Below are positions 50,118 through 58,777 of a stretch of DNA of 64,000 bases, piece by piece. The stretch spans positions 495,638 through 559,637 of the forward strand of contig NZ_VOJI01000001.1 of assembly GCF_007923445.1 (NCBI RefSeq), given 5' to 3'. Numbering within the stretch: position 1 is the stretch's first letter; the number at the start of each line of letters is the position of its first letter. The position numbers were made by a program, and so were the translations under genes. The stretch comes from Puniceibacterium confluentis (GTDB lineage Bacteria; Pseudomonadota; Alphaproteobacteria; Rhodobacterales; Rhodobacteraceae). The notes beneath the pieces are model-generated. The model worked only from the letters and a program-made list of their open reading frames with translations. It was not told the origin of the DNA and made no database searches.

Positions 50118-52397
50118 TCAGCCGTAGCTCGACACGTCCGAGCCGGCCAGGGCCGCGATATTCAGCAGGCCGCGCGGGGTGACACCCGGGGTCACAATGT
50201 GAGCGCGGTTGCCCATACCCATCAGAATCGGCCCGACTTCCAGACCGCCTGCGGCGCTCTTGAGCAGGTTGCGCGCCGCACCCGCAGCGTCGGTATTTGC
50301 GAAGACCAGCACATTGGCCCGGCCGGTCAGCCGGTTGCCGGGCAGCAGCCATTCGCGCAGTTCGGGGTCCAGCGCCGCATCGGCCTGCATCTCGCCTTCG
50401 TATTCGAAGTCTTGTGCTTCGCTGTTCAGGATCTCCAGCGCGGCGCGCATCACCCGCCCCGACCGGCTGTCGAGATTGCCGAATTGCGAGCCGGAACAGA
50501 GCGCGATTTTTGGCTCGGTGCCGAAACGGCGGACATGGCGGGCTGCGGCCAGCACGGTGCGGGCCAGCGTCTCGGGTGTTTGCTCGACGTTGACATGAGT
50601 GTCGGCCACGAACAACGGACCTTCATCGAGAATAACCAGCGACAGCGCGCCGGCCGGCGAGAATTCGGCGTTTGCCAGCATCTGGGTCACGTAATTCAGG
50701 TGCCAGTGGTACTGCCCGAAGGAACCGCAGATCATGCTGTCGGCCTCGCCGCGATGCACCATGGTTGCCGCGATCGCGGTCGTGTTGGTGCGCAGCACGG
50801 CCTTGGCCAAGTCCGGCGTCACGCCCTGACGGCGCATCACTTCATGATAGGCCTGCCAGTAGTCGCGGTAGCGATCATCGTTTTCCGGGTTCACGATCTC
50901 GAAGTCGCGGCCCGCAACGATGCTCAGTCCGGCGCGCTCCAGGCGTTGCGCCACCACATCCGGGCGGCCGACCAGGATCGGTGTATCGACGCTGTCCTCG
51001 ACCATTGCCTGTGCGGCGCGCAACACGCGGTCGTCCTCGCCTTCGGCAAAAACGATCCGGCGTTTCGAGCGGCGGGCGGCTGCAAAGACGCCGCGCATGA
51101 TCAGCGACGAGCGGAATACCTCGGCCTCGAGCTTCTGGCGATAGGCGTCGAGATCGAGATCGCGGCGTGCGGCGCCGGACTCCATGGCCGCCCTGGCGAC
51201 CGCTACGGCGATGGTCGGCAACAGCCGCGGATCGAACGGCTTCGGGATCAGGTAGTCCGGCCCGAAGGTCAGCGTTTCACCTTCATAGGCGAGGCCAACC
51301 TCTGCCGAAGTCGTCTGGCGCGCCAGCGAGGCAATAGCGTCGACACAGGCCAGCTTCATCGCGTCGTTGATCTCTTTCGATTCCGAATCCAGCGCACCGC
51401 GGAAGATGAACGGGAAGCAGAGCACGTTGTTGACCTGGTTGGGATAATCGGAGCGACCCGTTGCGATCATGGCCCCGGGCGCGGCTTCGCGGGCCTCTTC
51501 CGGCATGATTTCCGGGATCGGATTGGCCAGGGCAAAGATGATCGGGTTGTCCGCCATCTCGCGGACGGCGTCGGCAGGCAGCGCGCCGGGGCCGGAAAGC
51601 CCGAGGAACATGTCGGCACCTTTCAGAGCCTGCTCCAATGTCGCGCCGTCTTTCGACCTGGCAAACAGCATTTGTTCCGGTGCCAGGTTTTTGCGGTCCG
51701 GATGCAGGACGCCGTTGCGGTCGAACACGGTGATGTTTTCAAGCGGCACGCCCATCTTGTGCAGCATGGTCAGACAGGCCACGCCGGCAGCCCCGGCGCC
51801 AAGGCCGACGATGCGGACGTTCTCGGGCGACTTGCCCGCGATCTTCAGCGCGTTCTGCGCCGCCGCTGCCACCACGATGGCCGTGCCGTGCTGGTCGTCA
51901 TGGAACACCGGAATGCCCATCCGCTCGCGGCAGATGCGTTCGACGGTAAAGCAGTCCGGCGCCTTGATGTCTTCTAGGTTGATCGCCCCGAATGTGGGTT
52001 CAAGCTTGCAGACGATGTCGGCCAGCGCCTCTGGGTCGGCCTCGTCGACCTCGATGTCAAAGCAATCGATGCCGGCGAACTTCTTGAACAGGACGGCCTT
52101 GCCTTCCATGACCGGCTTTGACGCCAGTGCCCCGATGTTGCCCAGCCCTAGGACCGCGGTGCCGTTGGACACCACGGCAACCAGGTTGCGTTTCGCGGTA
52201 TAGCGGGTCGCCTTGGCCGGGTCCGCCGCTATCTCGGTGCAAGCTTCGGCCACGCCCGGCGAATAGGCGCGTGCCAGATCGCGCGCGGTCGCCATCGGCT
52301 TGGTCGGCCGGATTTCCAGTTTTCCGGGTTTCGGGAATTCGTGATAATCGAGCGCCCTTTGGCGTTCGACCTCTTTCTGGGATGCGTCCAGCGTCAT
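50118..52397 (-). CDS. maeB: NADP-dependent malic enzyme with C-terminal phosphotransacetylase-like domain
   Basis: 759 aa, the usual length of MaeB. Malic enzyme domain 1-430: DYHEFPKPGKLEI, the Rossmann GLGAGAAGVACL, the YSPGVAEAC motif and FHDDQHGTAIV. The PTA-like domain (about 440-759) contains RRIVFAEGEDDRVLRAA and AEFSPAGALSL; in known MaeB proteins it is regulatory and not catalytic. It decarboxylates malate to pyruvate with NADPH. The start follows GGAGGAG and is 15 bases after the GAPDH-like gene. Placed after the BHAC genes, it would drain the oxaloacetate/malate formed from glyoxylate toward pyruvate. Confidence 0.9.
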   Translation of the reverse strand: MTLDASQKEVERQRALDYHEFPKPGKLEIRPTKPMATARDLARAYSPGVAEACTEIAADPAKATRYTAKRNLVAVVSNGTAVLGLGNIGALASKPVMEGKAVLFKKFAGIDCFDIEVDEADPEALADIVCKLEPTFGAINLEDIKAPDCFTVERICRERMGIPVFHDDQHGTAIVVAAAAQNALKIAGKSPENVRIVGLGAGAAGVACLTMLHKMGVPLENITVFDRNGVLHPDRKNLAPEQMLFARSKDGATLEQALKGADMFLGLSGPGALPADAVREMADNPIIFALANPIPEIMPEEAREAAPGAMIATGRSDYPNQVNNVLCFPFIFRGALDSESKEINDAMKLACVDAIASLARQTTSAEVGLAYEGETLTFGPDYLIPKPFDPRLLPTIAVAVARAAMESGAARRDLDLDAYRQKLEAEVFRSSLIMRGVFAAARRSKRRIVFAEGEDDRVLRAAQAMVEDSVDTPILVGRPDVVAQRLERAGLSIVAGRDFEIVNPENDDRYRDYWQAYHEVMRRQGVTPDLAKAVLRTNTTAIAATMVHRGEADSMICGSFGQYHWHLNYVTQMLANAEFSPAGALSLVILDEGPLFVADTHVNVEQTPETLARTVLAAARHVRRFGTEPKIALCSGSQFGNLDSRSGRVMRAALEILNSEAQDFEYEGEMQADAALDPELREWLLPGNRLTGRANVLVFANTDAAGAARNLLKSAAGGLEVGPILMGMGNRAHIVTPGVTPRGLLNIAALAGSDVSSYG

Positions 52398-52412
52398 GTT
52401 TCTCTCCTCCGA

Positions 52413-53414
52413 TTACGGGTGTCTGACCGCAAGGCGTTCCGCCATCTCGATCATTCGGGCCGAAAAGCCCCATTCATTGTCGTACCAACCGAACAGGCGC
52501 ACCTGACGCGTCCCGTTGGTCTGGGTTTCGGGCAGCGCGATCACCAGTGATTCCGGGCGCGCACGGAAGTCGGTGGACACGCACGGATCCTCCACCAGCC
52601 CGATCAGGCGCGAGCCGTCAAAGGCCTCGCGCAGAAAGTCGTTCATGGTCTGATCCAGGCTTTCGACGAACTGGATGGTTGCGTCGATGGCCGAAACGGA
52701 CAGGCAGGGGACGCGGACCGCGGCGATGCTCAGCCGTCCCCGGAACTCGGGCAGAATGCCCATCACCTGATCGGCGGCACTTGTCGTGGTCGGGACCATC
52801 GACACCGCCGCGGCGCGGCTGCGCTCGAGGCTGCTGCCCGGCCGGTCGACTGTCGGCTGGCTGCCGGTGTAGCAATGGATCGTCGTCACATGCGCCCGCT
52901 CTATCCCGAGGCCGAGATCGAGGCTGCGCAGAAGTGGTGCGATGGCATTTGTCGTGCAGGAGGCATTCGACACGATCCGTGCCTTGCCCAGCTCCCTGTC
53001 GTTGGCGCCGATGACCAGCGTGGCATCGGCGGCGGAAGAGGGCCCCGAGATCAGCACGTTGCCTGCGCCGGCGTCCAGCCCCGCCTCGGCAGTGGCCCGG
53101 TCCTGTGCCCGCCCCGTGCATTCCAGCACCACGTCCACATCCCGCAGGTCCAGTTTGCGCAGATCGGCGGTGCCGAAAAACCGGATACGCTGCGCGCCGA
53201 TGCTCAACCAGCCTTGTCCGGTCTCGACCGGCTGCGGGAGCGGGCCATAAACGCTGTCGTAGCGCAGCAGATAAGCGCAGGTATCCAACGGCGCGATGTC
53301 GTTCACGCCCACGATGTCGAACCGTGCCCTTGCCTCTTCGGTCAGAAGCTGGCGAAAGATGGTCCGGCCGATACGGCCAAATCCGTTGATGAAAACCCGG
53401 ATCGGGCGGCTCAT
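52413..53414 (-). CDS. Divergent glyceraldehyde-3-phosphate dehydrogenase paralogue
   Basis: 333 aa from the ATG at 53414, which overlaps the upstream gene as ATGA. N-terminal NAD fold RVFINGFGRIGRTIFRQL; catalytic Cys in SNASCTTNAIAPLL and His in VTTIHCYTGSQP; closing GWYDNEWGFSARM. Several usual GAPDH segments are altered: the TGAAKAVGLVLPEL region reads TSAADQVMGILPEF and VPTPNVSVVD reads VPCLSVSAID. The active-site pair is intact, so it should be an aldehyde dehydrogenase of the GAPDH/E4P dehydrogenase fold, but the substrate may not be GAP. Its place in a BHAC cluster is unusual. Confidence 0.82.
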   Translation of the reverse strand: MSRPIRVFINGFGRIGRTIFRQLLTEEARARFDIVGVNDIAPLDTCAYLLRYDSVYGPLPQPVETGQGWLSIGAQRIRFFGTADLRKLDLRDVDVVLECTGRAQDRATAEAGLDAGAGNVLISGPSSAADATLVIGANDRELGKARIVSNASCTTNAIAPLLRSLDLGLGIERAHVTTIHCYTGSQPTVDRPGSSLERSRAAAVSMVPTTTSAADQVMGILPEFRGRLSIAAVRVPCLSVSAIDATIQFVESLDQTMNDFLREAFDGSRLIGLVEDPCVSTDFRARPESLVIALPETQTNGTRQVRLFGWYDNEWGFSARMIEMAERLAVRHP

Positions 53415-53923
53415 GTCTGTGATCCATACATCAGGAACAGCGCAGGCAACCATGCGGTCAACACACCGCTCAGCAGTGTGGCCAGCGCGGTTTGCTTGCG
53501 GAAAGAGCGTTGCATCGCCAACGTCAGGAAATACAGGAACCACAGTCCGGCCCAGGCCAGCCAGCACAGGCCCAGCCAGGTTTCCATGACCGATGATGCC
53601 GTACTCAGCGTTCGGATCGCTTCGGGCAGGACCGAGAGCGCAACGAACAGCGAGAACCACCCCAGCCCGCGCCCGTCCGAGCCGCTGACCCGGTTGAACG
53701 CCACCCACAGGTAGGTCACGCTGAACAGCAGCGTCATCGCCACCGCGCGCACGTCTTCGACATTTTCGGCCCGTACCAGCGACACCGTGGCCACAGCGGC
53801 GGTGATCGCGGCAGTGGCACCGTTGATCAGCACGATCTCACGATCGTCGATGCGGCCCGACATCCACAGGCCGTTGAGCACCAGAACGGCCCCCACGAAC
53901 AGAAGCGACAGCGGCAGGAGCAT
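53411..53923 (-). CDS. AmiS/UreI family urea/amide channel
   Basis: 170 aa from the ATG at 53923 (AAAGGA upstream); a longer frame begins in the preceding hairpin. Six to seven helices. Family landmarks: LLFVGAVLVLNGLW at the start, LFSVTYLWVAFNRV, GLGWFSLFVALSVLPEAI, CWLAWAGLWFLYFLTLA and the closing GVLTAWLPALFLM, all parallel to Helicobacter UreI as I know it. These proteins pass urea or short amides across the inner membrane. AllA in this window makes urea, and no urease genes are present here, so export or exchange of urea is the likely role. It is translationally coupled to the GAPDH-like gene. Confidence 0.8.
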   Translation of the reverse strand: MLLPLSLLFVGAVLVLNGLWMSGRIDDREIVLINGATAAITAAVATVSLVRAENVEDVRAVAMTLLFSVTYLWVAFNRVSGSDGRGLGWFSLFVALSVLPEAIRTLSTASSVMETWLGLCWLAWAGLWFLYFLTLAMQRSFRKQTALATLLSGVLTAWLPALFLMYGSQT

Positions 53924-53958
53924 AGCGAAACAGTCCTTTGAGCACGCAGGAAGAAGGT

Positions 53959-53982
53959 GGTTGCGCCCGTTAGAGCGCAACC
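53959..53982 (-). terminator. Hairpin between bhcD and the urea-channel gene
   Basis: GGTTGCGC (53959-53966) pairs with GCGCAACC (53975-53982), 8-base loop. On the minus strand it is followed by ACCTTCTTCCT, a pyrimidine-rich but not T-run tail. It may end or attenuate the bhc transcript. Confidence 0.5.
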
Positions 53983-54030
53983 CGAGGTAGAACCAGTGAT
54001 CTCGGAGAGAGAAAACCGCCGTGGGCGGAG

Positions 54031-54996
54031 TCAGAAATCCACTTCGATGGCGACGCCTTTTTCGACCGCCAGGTCGACCACGGCTGCCGCGACCGCGAGG
54101 TCTTGCAGGCCGACGCCGGTGCCGTCGAACAGGGTGATCTCGTCATCCGAGGTCCGGCCCGGGTTGGTGCCGTTGATCACCGCGCCCAGCTGGGCGACGT
54201 CTTCGATCTTGATCGTCTTGTCCTGGATCGCATGCTGCGCCTCGCCGATCGAGACGGATTGCGCAACCTCGTCGGTAAAGACGCGGGCCCTGGCCAGGAG
54301 CGCGGCCTCGACTTCCTGCTTGCCCTTGGTGTCGGTGCCCATGCAGGCGACATGGGTGCCTGGCGCGACATGGTCGGCGTGAAGGATCGCATCGAAGGAC
54401 GAGGTGATGGTGATGATCACATCGGCCTCTGTCATGCCGGTAAGTTCCACGGCTTCGAACGGCAGGCCGGCTTCCTTGGCGACCTCTTCGAGGTTGGGCA
54501 GCATCTCCGGGTGGAAGTTCCAGCCGATGACCTTTTCAAAGGTGCCCTGCTCCAGGGCGGCGCGCAACTGGAACTTGGCCTGATGGCCTGCGCCGACCAT
54601 GCCGATGACCTTGGCATCCTTGCGGGCCAGGTGCTTGATCGACACCGAAGACGCGGCGGCGGTGCGCAGCGCGGTCAGAAGGTTGCCGCCGACCATTGCC
54701 TTGACCTTGCCGGTGTCGGGATCGAACAGGAAGACTGTGGACTGGTGGTTGATGATGCCGCGCTTGTCGAGGTTGTTGGGCCAGTAGCCGCCGGCCTTGA
54801 GGCCCAGCGTCAGCCCGGCGCGGTCGAAGCCGCCCTTGAAGCCGTAAAGCGCATCTTCGTGCCCGATGGCTTCGCGCACCACCGGAAAATTGTAGGCCTC
54901 GCCCGATGCCATGGCGGCAAAGACCTTCTCGACGGCGTCGAAAGCCGCTTTGCGGGTCATAAGGTCGGCGATCTCGCGCTCGGGTACGATCAGCAT
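54031..54996 (-). CDS. bhcD: Iminosuccinate reductase (ornithine cyclodeaminase family)
   Basis: 321 aa of the ornithine cyclodeaminase/mu-crystallin fold. KGGFDRAGLTLGLKAGGYWP includes the substrate lysine; the Rossmann motif is MVGAGHQAKFQLRAAL; SDDEITLFDGTGVGLQDLAVA is near the C-terminus. In the BHAC, BhcD reduces iminosuccinate to L-aspartate with NADH, closing the cycle. Identification rests on family plus the adjacent bhcA, bhcB, bhcC and bhcR. The start follows AAGGA. It is separated from bhcC by a permease gene, unlike a plain bhcABCD order. Confidence 0.9.
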   Translation of the reverse strand: MLIVPEREIADLMTRKAAFDAVEKVFAAMASGEAYNFPVVREAIGHEDALYGFKGGFDRAGLTLGLKAGGYWPNNLDKRGIINHQSTVFLFDPDTGKVKAMVGGNLLTALRTAAASSVSIKHLARKDAKVIGMVGAGHQAKFQLRAALEQGTFEKVIGWNFHPEMLPNLEEVAKEAGLPFEAVELTGMTEADVIITITSSFDAILHADHVAPGTHVACMGTDTKGKQEVEAALLARARVFTDEVAQSVSIGEAQHAIQDKTIKIEDVAQLGAVINGTNPGRTSDDEITLFDGTGVGLQDLAVAAAVVDLAVEKGVAIEVDF

Positions 54997-55064
54997 TTTA
55001 AAGTGTCCTTGCTTATGTGTCTAATCTTCGGGTCCGCGAAGTCCGTGTCGCAGGACCCTTGGGA

Positions 55065-55091
55065 GCCATGCCCGGCGGTGCCGGGCATGGC
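55065..55091 (-). other. Strong stem-loop between the NCS1 permease gene and bhcD
   Basis: GCCATGCCCGGC (55065-55076) and GCCGGGCATGGC (55080-55091) form a perfect 12-base stem with a 3-base loop, 7 bases after the permease stop. No T-run follows. It may protect or terminate the upstream message, allowing bhcD to be expressed separately. Confidence 0.55.
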
Positions 55092-55097
55092 AGGTGT

Positions 55098-56543
55098 TCA
55101 GGCGTTGGGCTGACGCTTGGCGAAGTAGTGAAACAGCGCCCCGCCGAGAATGGCACCGATGACCCAGGTGTATCCCGACAGGAAGGAGAACCACGGCACC
55201 CAGACCGTGATGACCGAGAAGATCGCCGCGAAGCCGAAGGCCTTGACCGCGGACCCGTTCCAGCCGTTGCCGTAGTGGTAGGCGCCGCCCGACATGTTGT
55301 AGAGGTCGTCTTCGTTCAGCTCCTGGTTCCGGTGCCAGTAGTAATCGACGATCATGATCCCGAAGATCGGAGCCAGCGTCGCGCCCAGCGTGTTCACAAA
55401 GCCCGTGATCCCGAACTGGCTGATGAAGCTGTTCCAGAAACCGCCGATCACCAGCGCAAAGACCGAGGTGATCAGGCCGGCATTGCGAAAGCTGATCTTG
55501 TCCGGCGACAGGTTGGCGATGCCGTTCACCGCGGGGATGAAATTGGCCACGAGGTTGATGCCGACGGTTGCCGCGAAGAAGGTGATCGCCGCGATCACGC
55601 CCAGCAGGACGCTGTCGGTGCGCTCGACGATCTCGGTCGGGTTTATGATTTCCTCGCCAAAGACCACGGCCGCCCCGCCGGTGGTCAGAAGCGCCAGCGC
55701 CGAAAACAGGATCATGTTGAGCGGCAGGCCGGTGAGGTTGCCGATAAGCATGGTCGGCTTGTCCTTGGCATAGCGCGAGAAGTCGGAAAAGTTGATCATC
55801 ACCGCAGCAAAATAAGCCACCATGGTGCCGACAATGGCGACGAAGCCCTTGAACTCGGTGGCAAAGGTGCCTTCGGGATTGGCGAAGATCGTGGCCGTCG
55901 CCGAGAGCAATTCACCGTCGGAGCGCTGCCAGAGCACTATGACGAGGCCGATCATGACCAGATAGACGAAGGGGCCCGCGATGTTCAGAAATGCCTCGAC
56001 CCAGTTCATGCCGCGCCAGAAAATGACGATGTGAAACGCCCAGACGATGACGAACGAGAACCAGTCGATCCCGGTGAGGCCCAGGAATTCCGCGCCGCCG
56101 CCGGCGCCGGTCAGCGAGCGGATCAGAAGCGCAACGGCGGTTGAGGCGAAATAGACCTGCACCCCGTACCAGAACACCGCGACCGTCGACCTGAGAATGG
56201 CCGGCAGCTTGGCGCCCTCCGTGCCCAGGCTGGCCCGCGCCAGAACCGGATAGGGGATACCGTACTTCTCTCCCGGCGCCCCGGACAGATTTACCATCCA
56301 CATCGTGAACAGGCCTGCCGCAATCAAGGCGGCGAAGGCAGTCCAGCCACCGACGCCGTAAGAAATGAACAACGAGGCCACGAGCGAATAGCCGAAAAGC
56401 GACTGTACGTCGTTCGCCCAGATATTGAAGATGGCGAACCATCCCCAGGTCTTTTCCTCGGCGCTGACCGGGTTCAGCGTGTTCATGGCATTGGGGTCCA
56501 GGGTGCCCCCGTGAGCCACATGGTCCTGAGCGACAACACTCAT
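55098..56543 (-). CDS. NCS1 family permease (cytosine/purine/allantoin/hydantoin type)
   Basis: 481 aa with about 12 helices. Features: WGWFAIFNIWANDVQSLFGY, GVQVYFASTAVALLIRSL, NFSDFSRYAKD (the NCS1 DFSRY-like motif) and IMIVDYYWHRNQELNEDDLY near the end. NCS1 carriers import nucleobases, allantoin or hydantoins. Lying between bhcC and bhcD with a good ribosome site (GAGGAGGAG), it suggests that a glyoxylate-yielding ureide such as allantoin is a main BHAC feed in this organism (inferred). Confidence 0.87.
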   Translation of the reverse strand: MSVVAQDHVAHGGTLDPNAMNTLNPVSAEEKTWGWFAIFNIWANDVQSLFGYSLVASLFISYGVGGWTAFAALIAAGLFTMWMVNLSGAPGEKYGIPYPVLARASLGTEGAKLPAILRSTVAVFWYGVQVYFASTAVALLIRSLTGAGGGAEFLGLTGIDWFSFVIVWAFHIVIFWRGMNWVEAFLNIAGPFVYLVMIGLVIVLWQRSDGELLSATATIFANPEGTFATEFKGFVAIVGTMVAYFAAVMINFSDFSRYAKDKPTMLIGNLTGLPLNMILFSALALLTTGGAAVVFGEEIINPTEIVERTDSVLLGVIAAITFFAATVGINLVANFIPAVNGIANLSPDKISFRNAGLITSVFALVIGGFWNSFISQFGITGFVNTLGATLAPIFGIMIVDYYWHRNQELNEDDLYNMSGGAYHYGNGWNGSAVKAFGFAAIFSVITVWVPWFSFLSGYTWVIGAILGGALFHYFAKRQPNA

Positions 56544-56620
56544 GGTTCTCTCCTCCTCTCAAGATTTTTCAATGCATGCGGGCCGGAAACCGGCCCGCGT
56601 ATCATTGGCGCTTAGACGGC

Positions 56621-57784
56621 TCAGTAGGCCTTCCCGCGGGCCGAGACCGGCCAGACGGTTTCGACCTTGCCGTTCCGCACGCCGACGTACCAGTCGTGCA
56701 CGTTTGCGGTCGGGTCACAGTGGCCCGGCACAAGCTTCAGCTTGTCATTGACCTTCAGCACGCCCTTCGGATCGGCGATCACGCCATGCTCGTCCGAGCA
56801 CTTGATGTATTCCACGTCGTCGCGACCAAAGATGAAGGGCAGTCCGCTGTCGATCGACTGCGCCTTGAGACCGGCATCGCAGATCGCCTTGTCATCTTTC
56901 GCGTGACTCATCACCGAGGTCAGGAGGAAAAAGGCGTTTTCCCATTCGCCGGCGTCGATGCGGTTGCCGTCCTTGTCGAGGATGCGGCCATAATCGGCAT
57001 CCATGAAGGCGTAGGAGCCGCATTGCAGCTCGTTGTAGACGCCGGAATTGCTCTCGAAGTAGTAAGAGCCGGTGCCCCCGCCCGAGACCAGCTCGGATTC
57101 GATGCCCTCGGATTTCAGCGTTTCGACAGCGTCGCTGACCTGTGCGACGGCAGCTTCGATCTTGGCCTTGCGGTCGTCGTAGCTGTCCATGTGCTGCATC
57201 GCGCCCTGATAGGCCTGGATGCCCTTGTAGGTCAGGTTGTCGGCGTCGCGCACGGCCTTGGCGATCTCGACCACGGCGGCGGTGGTGGTCACGCCGCAGC
57301 GGCCCGCGCCACAGTCGATCTCGACGAAGACGCCGAGCTCGGTGCCGTGCTTCCTGGCGGCTGCCGACAGGTCGGCCACGTTGGTAACGTCATCGACGCA
57401 AACGATGATGTTGGCGCCCTGCTTGGGCAGTTTTGCCAGCCGGTCGATCTTGGCCGGATCACGGACCTGGTTGGACACCAGCACTTCCTTGATGCCGCCG
57501 CGCACGAAAACCTCGGCTTCCGAGACCTTCTGGCAGCAGACGCCGATGGCGCCGCCCAATTCCATCTGCAGCTTCAGCACGTCGACCGACTTGTGCATCT
57601 TGCCATGGGCGCGGTGACGCATGCCATGCGCCTTGGCATAGTCGCCCAGCTTCTTGATGTTGCGTTCCAGCGCGTCGAGATCCAGCACCAGGCAGGGGGT
57701 CTGGATATCGGCTTCGTCCATGCCGGGAACGGCGGGGATGTCATAGCCCACTTCGAGTTGGTCGAAATTCACAGGTGCATTCAT
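56621..57784 (-). CDS. bhcC: beta-Hydroxyaspartate aldolase (D-threonine aldolase fold)
   Basis: 387 aa from the ATG at 57784 (GGGAGAG upstream), 13 bases after the bhcB stop. PLP-dependent alanine-racemase-type barrel: DIQTPCLVLDLDALERNI, PLP lysine Lys62 in RAHGKMHKS, VEIDCGAGRCG, VSGGGTGSYYF, and the C-terminal metal site PGHCDPTANVHDW. BhcC condenses glycine and glyoxylate to (2R,3S)-beta-hydroxyaspartate. The cluster distinguishes it from D-threonine aldolase or DSD1. Confidence 0.93.
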   Translation of the reverse strand: MNAPVNFDQLEVGYDIPAVPGMDEADIQTPCLVLDLDALERNIKKLGDYAKAHGMRHRAHGKMHKSVDVLKLQMELGGAIGVCCQKVSEAEVFVRGGIKEVLVSNQVRDPAKIDRLAKLPKQGANIIVCVDDVTNVADLSAAARKHGTELGVFVEIDCGAGRCGVTTTAAVVEIAKAVRDADNLTYKGIQAYQGAMQHMDSYDDRKAKIEAAVAQVSDAVETLKSEGIESELVSGGGTGSYYFESNSGVYNELQCGSYAFMDADYGRILDKDGNRIDAGEWENAFFLLTSVMSHAKDDKAICDAGLKAQSIDSGLPFIFGRDDVEYIKCSDEHGVIADPKGVLKVNDKLKLVPGHCDPTANVHDWYVGVRNGKVETVWPVSARGKAY

Positions 57785-57797
57785 TGTCTTCTCTCCC

Positions 57798-58754
57798 TCA
57801 TTGGTACCAGGGCAGCTTGTCGAGATCGACATTGCCGCCAGTGATGATGATGCCGACACGCTTGCCCTTGAAGGTGTCGGGATTTTTCAGAATGGTGGCC
57901 AGCGGCACCGCCGAAGACGGCTCCATGACCACGCGCAGGTGCTTCCAGGTCAGCTTCATCGCGTCGATGATTTCCTGCTCCGACGCAGTGAAGATGTCGG
58001 AGACGTGGTTCGACACGAAGTGCCAGGTCAGGTCCTTGAGCGGCACCAGAAGCCCGTCGGCGATGGTCTTGGGCGCGTCATCGGCGATGATGTGGCCCGC
58101 CTTGAAGCTGCGATAGGCGTCGTCGGCCTGTTCCGGCTCTGCCGCGATGATCCTGGTCTCGGGCGCCGCTTGCGACAGTGTCAGGCAGGTGCCCGAGATC
58201 ATGCCGCCGCCGCCGATGGGCGCGACCGCATAGTCCAGCCCGTCGACTTGCTCGATGAATTCCTTCGAACAGGTGCCTTGTCCGGCGATCACGCGCGGAT
58301 CGTTATATGGATGGACAAAATCGCCGCCGGTTTCCGCCTGAACCTTGGCAAAGGTCTCTTCACGCGAGCTGGTCGAAGGCTCGCATTCGGTGATCTTGCC
58401 GCCATAGCGACGCACGGTGTCCTTCTTGGCCTGCGGCGCGGTGCGCGGCATGACCACATTGCACGGAATGCCGCGCTTCATGGCTGCATAGGACAGGCAG
58501 GAAGCATGGTTGCCCGACGAATGCGTCGCCACACCCAATTTCGCCTGCTCGTCACTCAGGCCGAACACCGCGTTCGAGGCGCCGCGGACCTTGAAGGCCC
58601 CCGGCTCCTGGAAATTCTCGCACTTGAAGAACAGCTGGGCCCCGGTCAGCTCGTTCAGGTAGTCCGAGGTGCGGACCGGCGTCTTGCGGATGTAGGGCTT
58701 GATCCGCTCATGCGCTTCGAGCATGTCCTGATAGGTTGGGATGTACATTTTCAA
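57798..58754 (-). CDS. bhcB: beta-Hydroxyaspartate dehydratase (serine/threonine dehydratase family)
   Basis: 318 aa fold-type II PLP enzyme. PLP lysine Lys55 in PGAFKVRGA, SSGNHASCLSYAA, the phosphate loop GGGGMISG, and ITGGNVDLDKLP at the end. BhcB dehydrates beta-hydroxyaspartate to iminosuccinate. It lies 23 bases after bhcA. Taken alone it would be called threonine dehydratase or serine racemase; the neighbours decide. Confidence 0.93.
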   Translation of the reverse strand: MKMYIPTYQDMLEAHERIKPYIRKTPVRTSDYLNELTGAQLFFKCENFQEPGAFKVRGASNAVFGLSDEQAKLGVATHSSGNHASCLSYAAMKRGIPCNVVMPRTAPQAKKDTVRRYGGKITECEPSTSSREETFAKVQAETGGDFVHPYNDPRVIAGQGTCSKEFIEQVDGLDYAVAPIGGGGMISGTCLTLSQAAPETRIIAAEPEQADDAYRSFKAGHIIADDAPKTIADGLLVPLKDLTWHFVSNHVSDIFTASEQEIIDAMKLTWKHLRVVMEPSSAVPLATILKNPDTFKGKRVGIIITGGNVDLDKLPWYQ

Positions 58755-58777
58755 TGTCCTCTCAAGGGATGCTCGGC

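Noticed and set aside
50001-51977. A 658-codon plus-strand open frame opposite maeB
   Set aside because: Antisense to intact malic enzyme and PTA domains; no family resemblance.
56621-58754. Reading bhcC and bhcB as plain D-threonine aldolase and threonine dehydratase
   Set aside because: Family-level names are right, but their adjacency to bhcA, bhcD and an IclR gene makes the beta-hydroxyaspartate roles far more likely.
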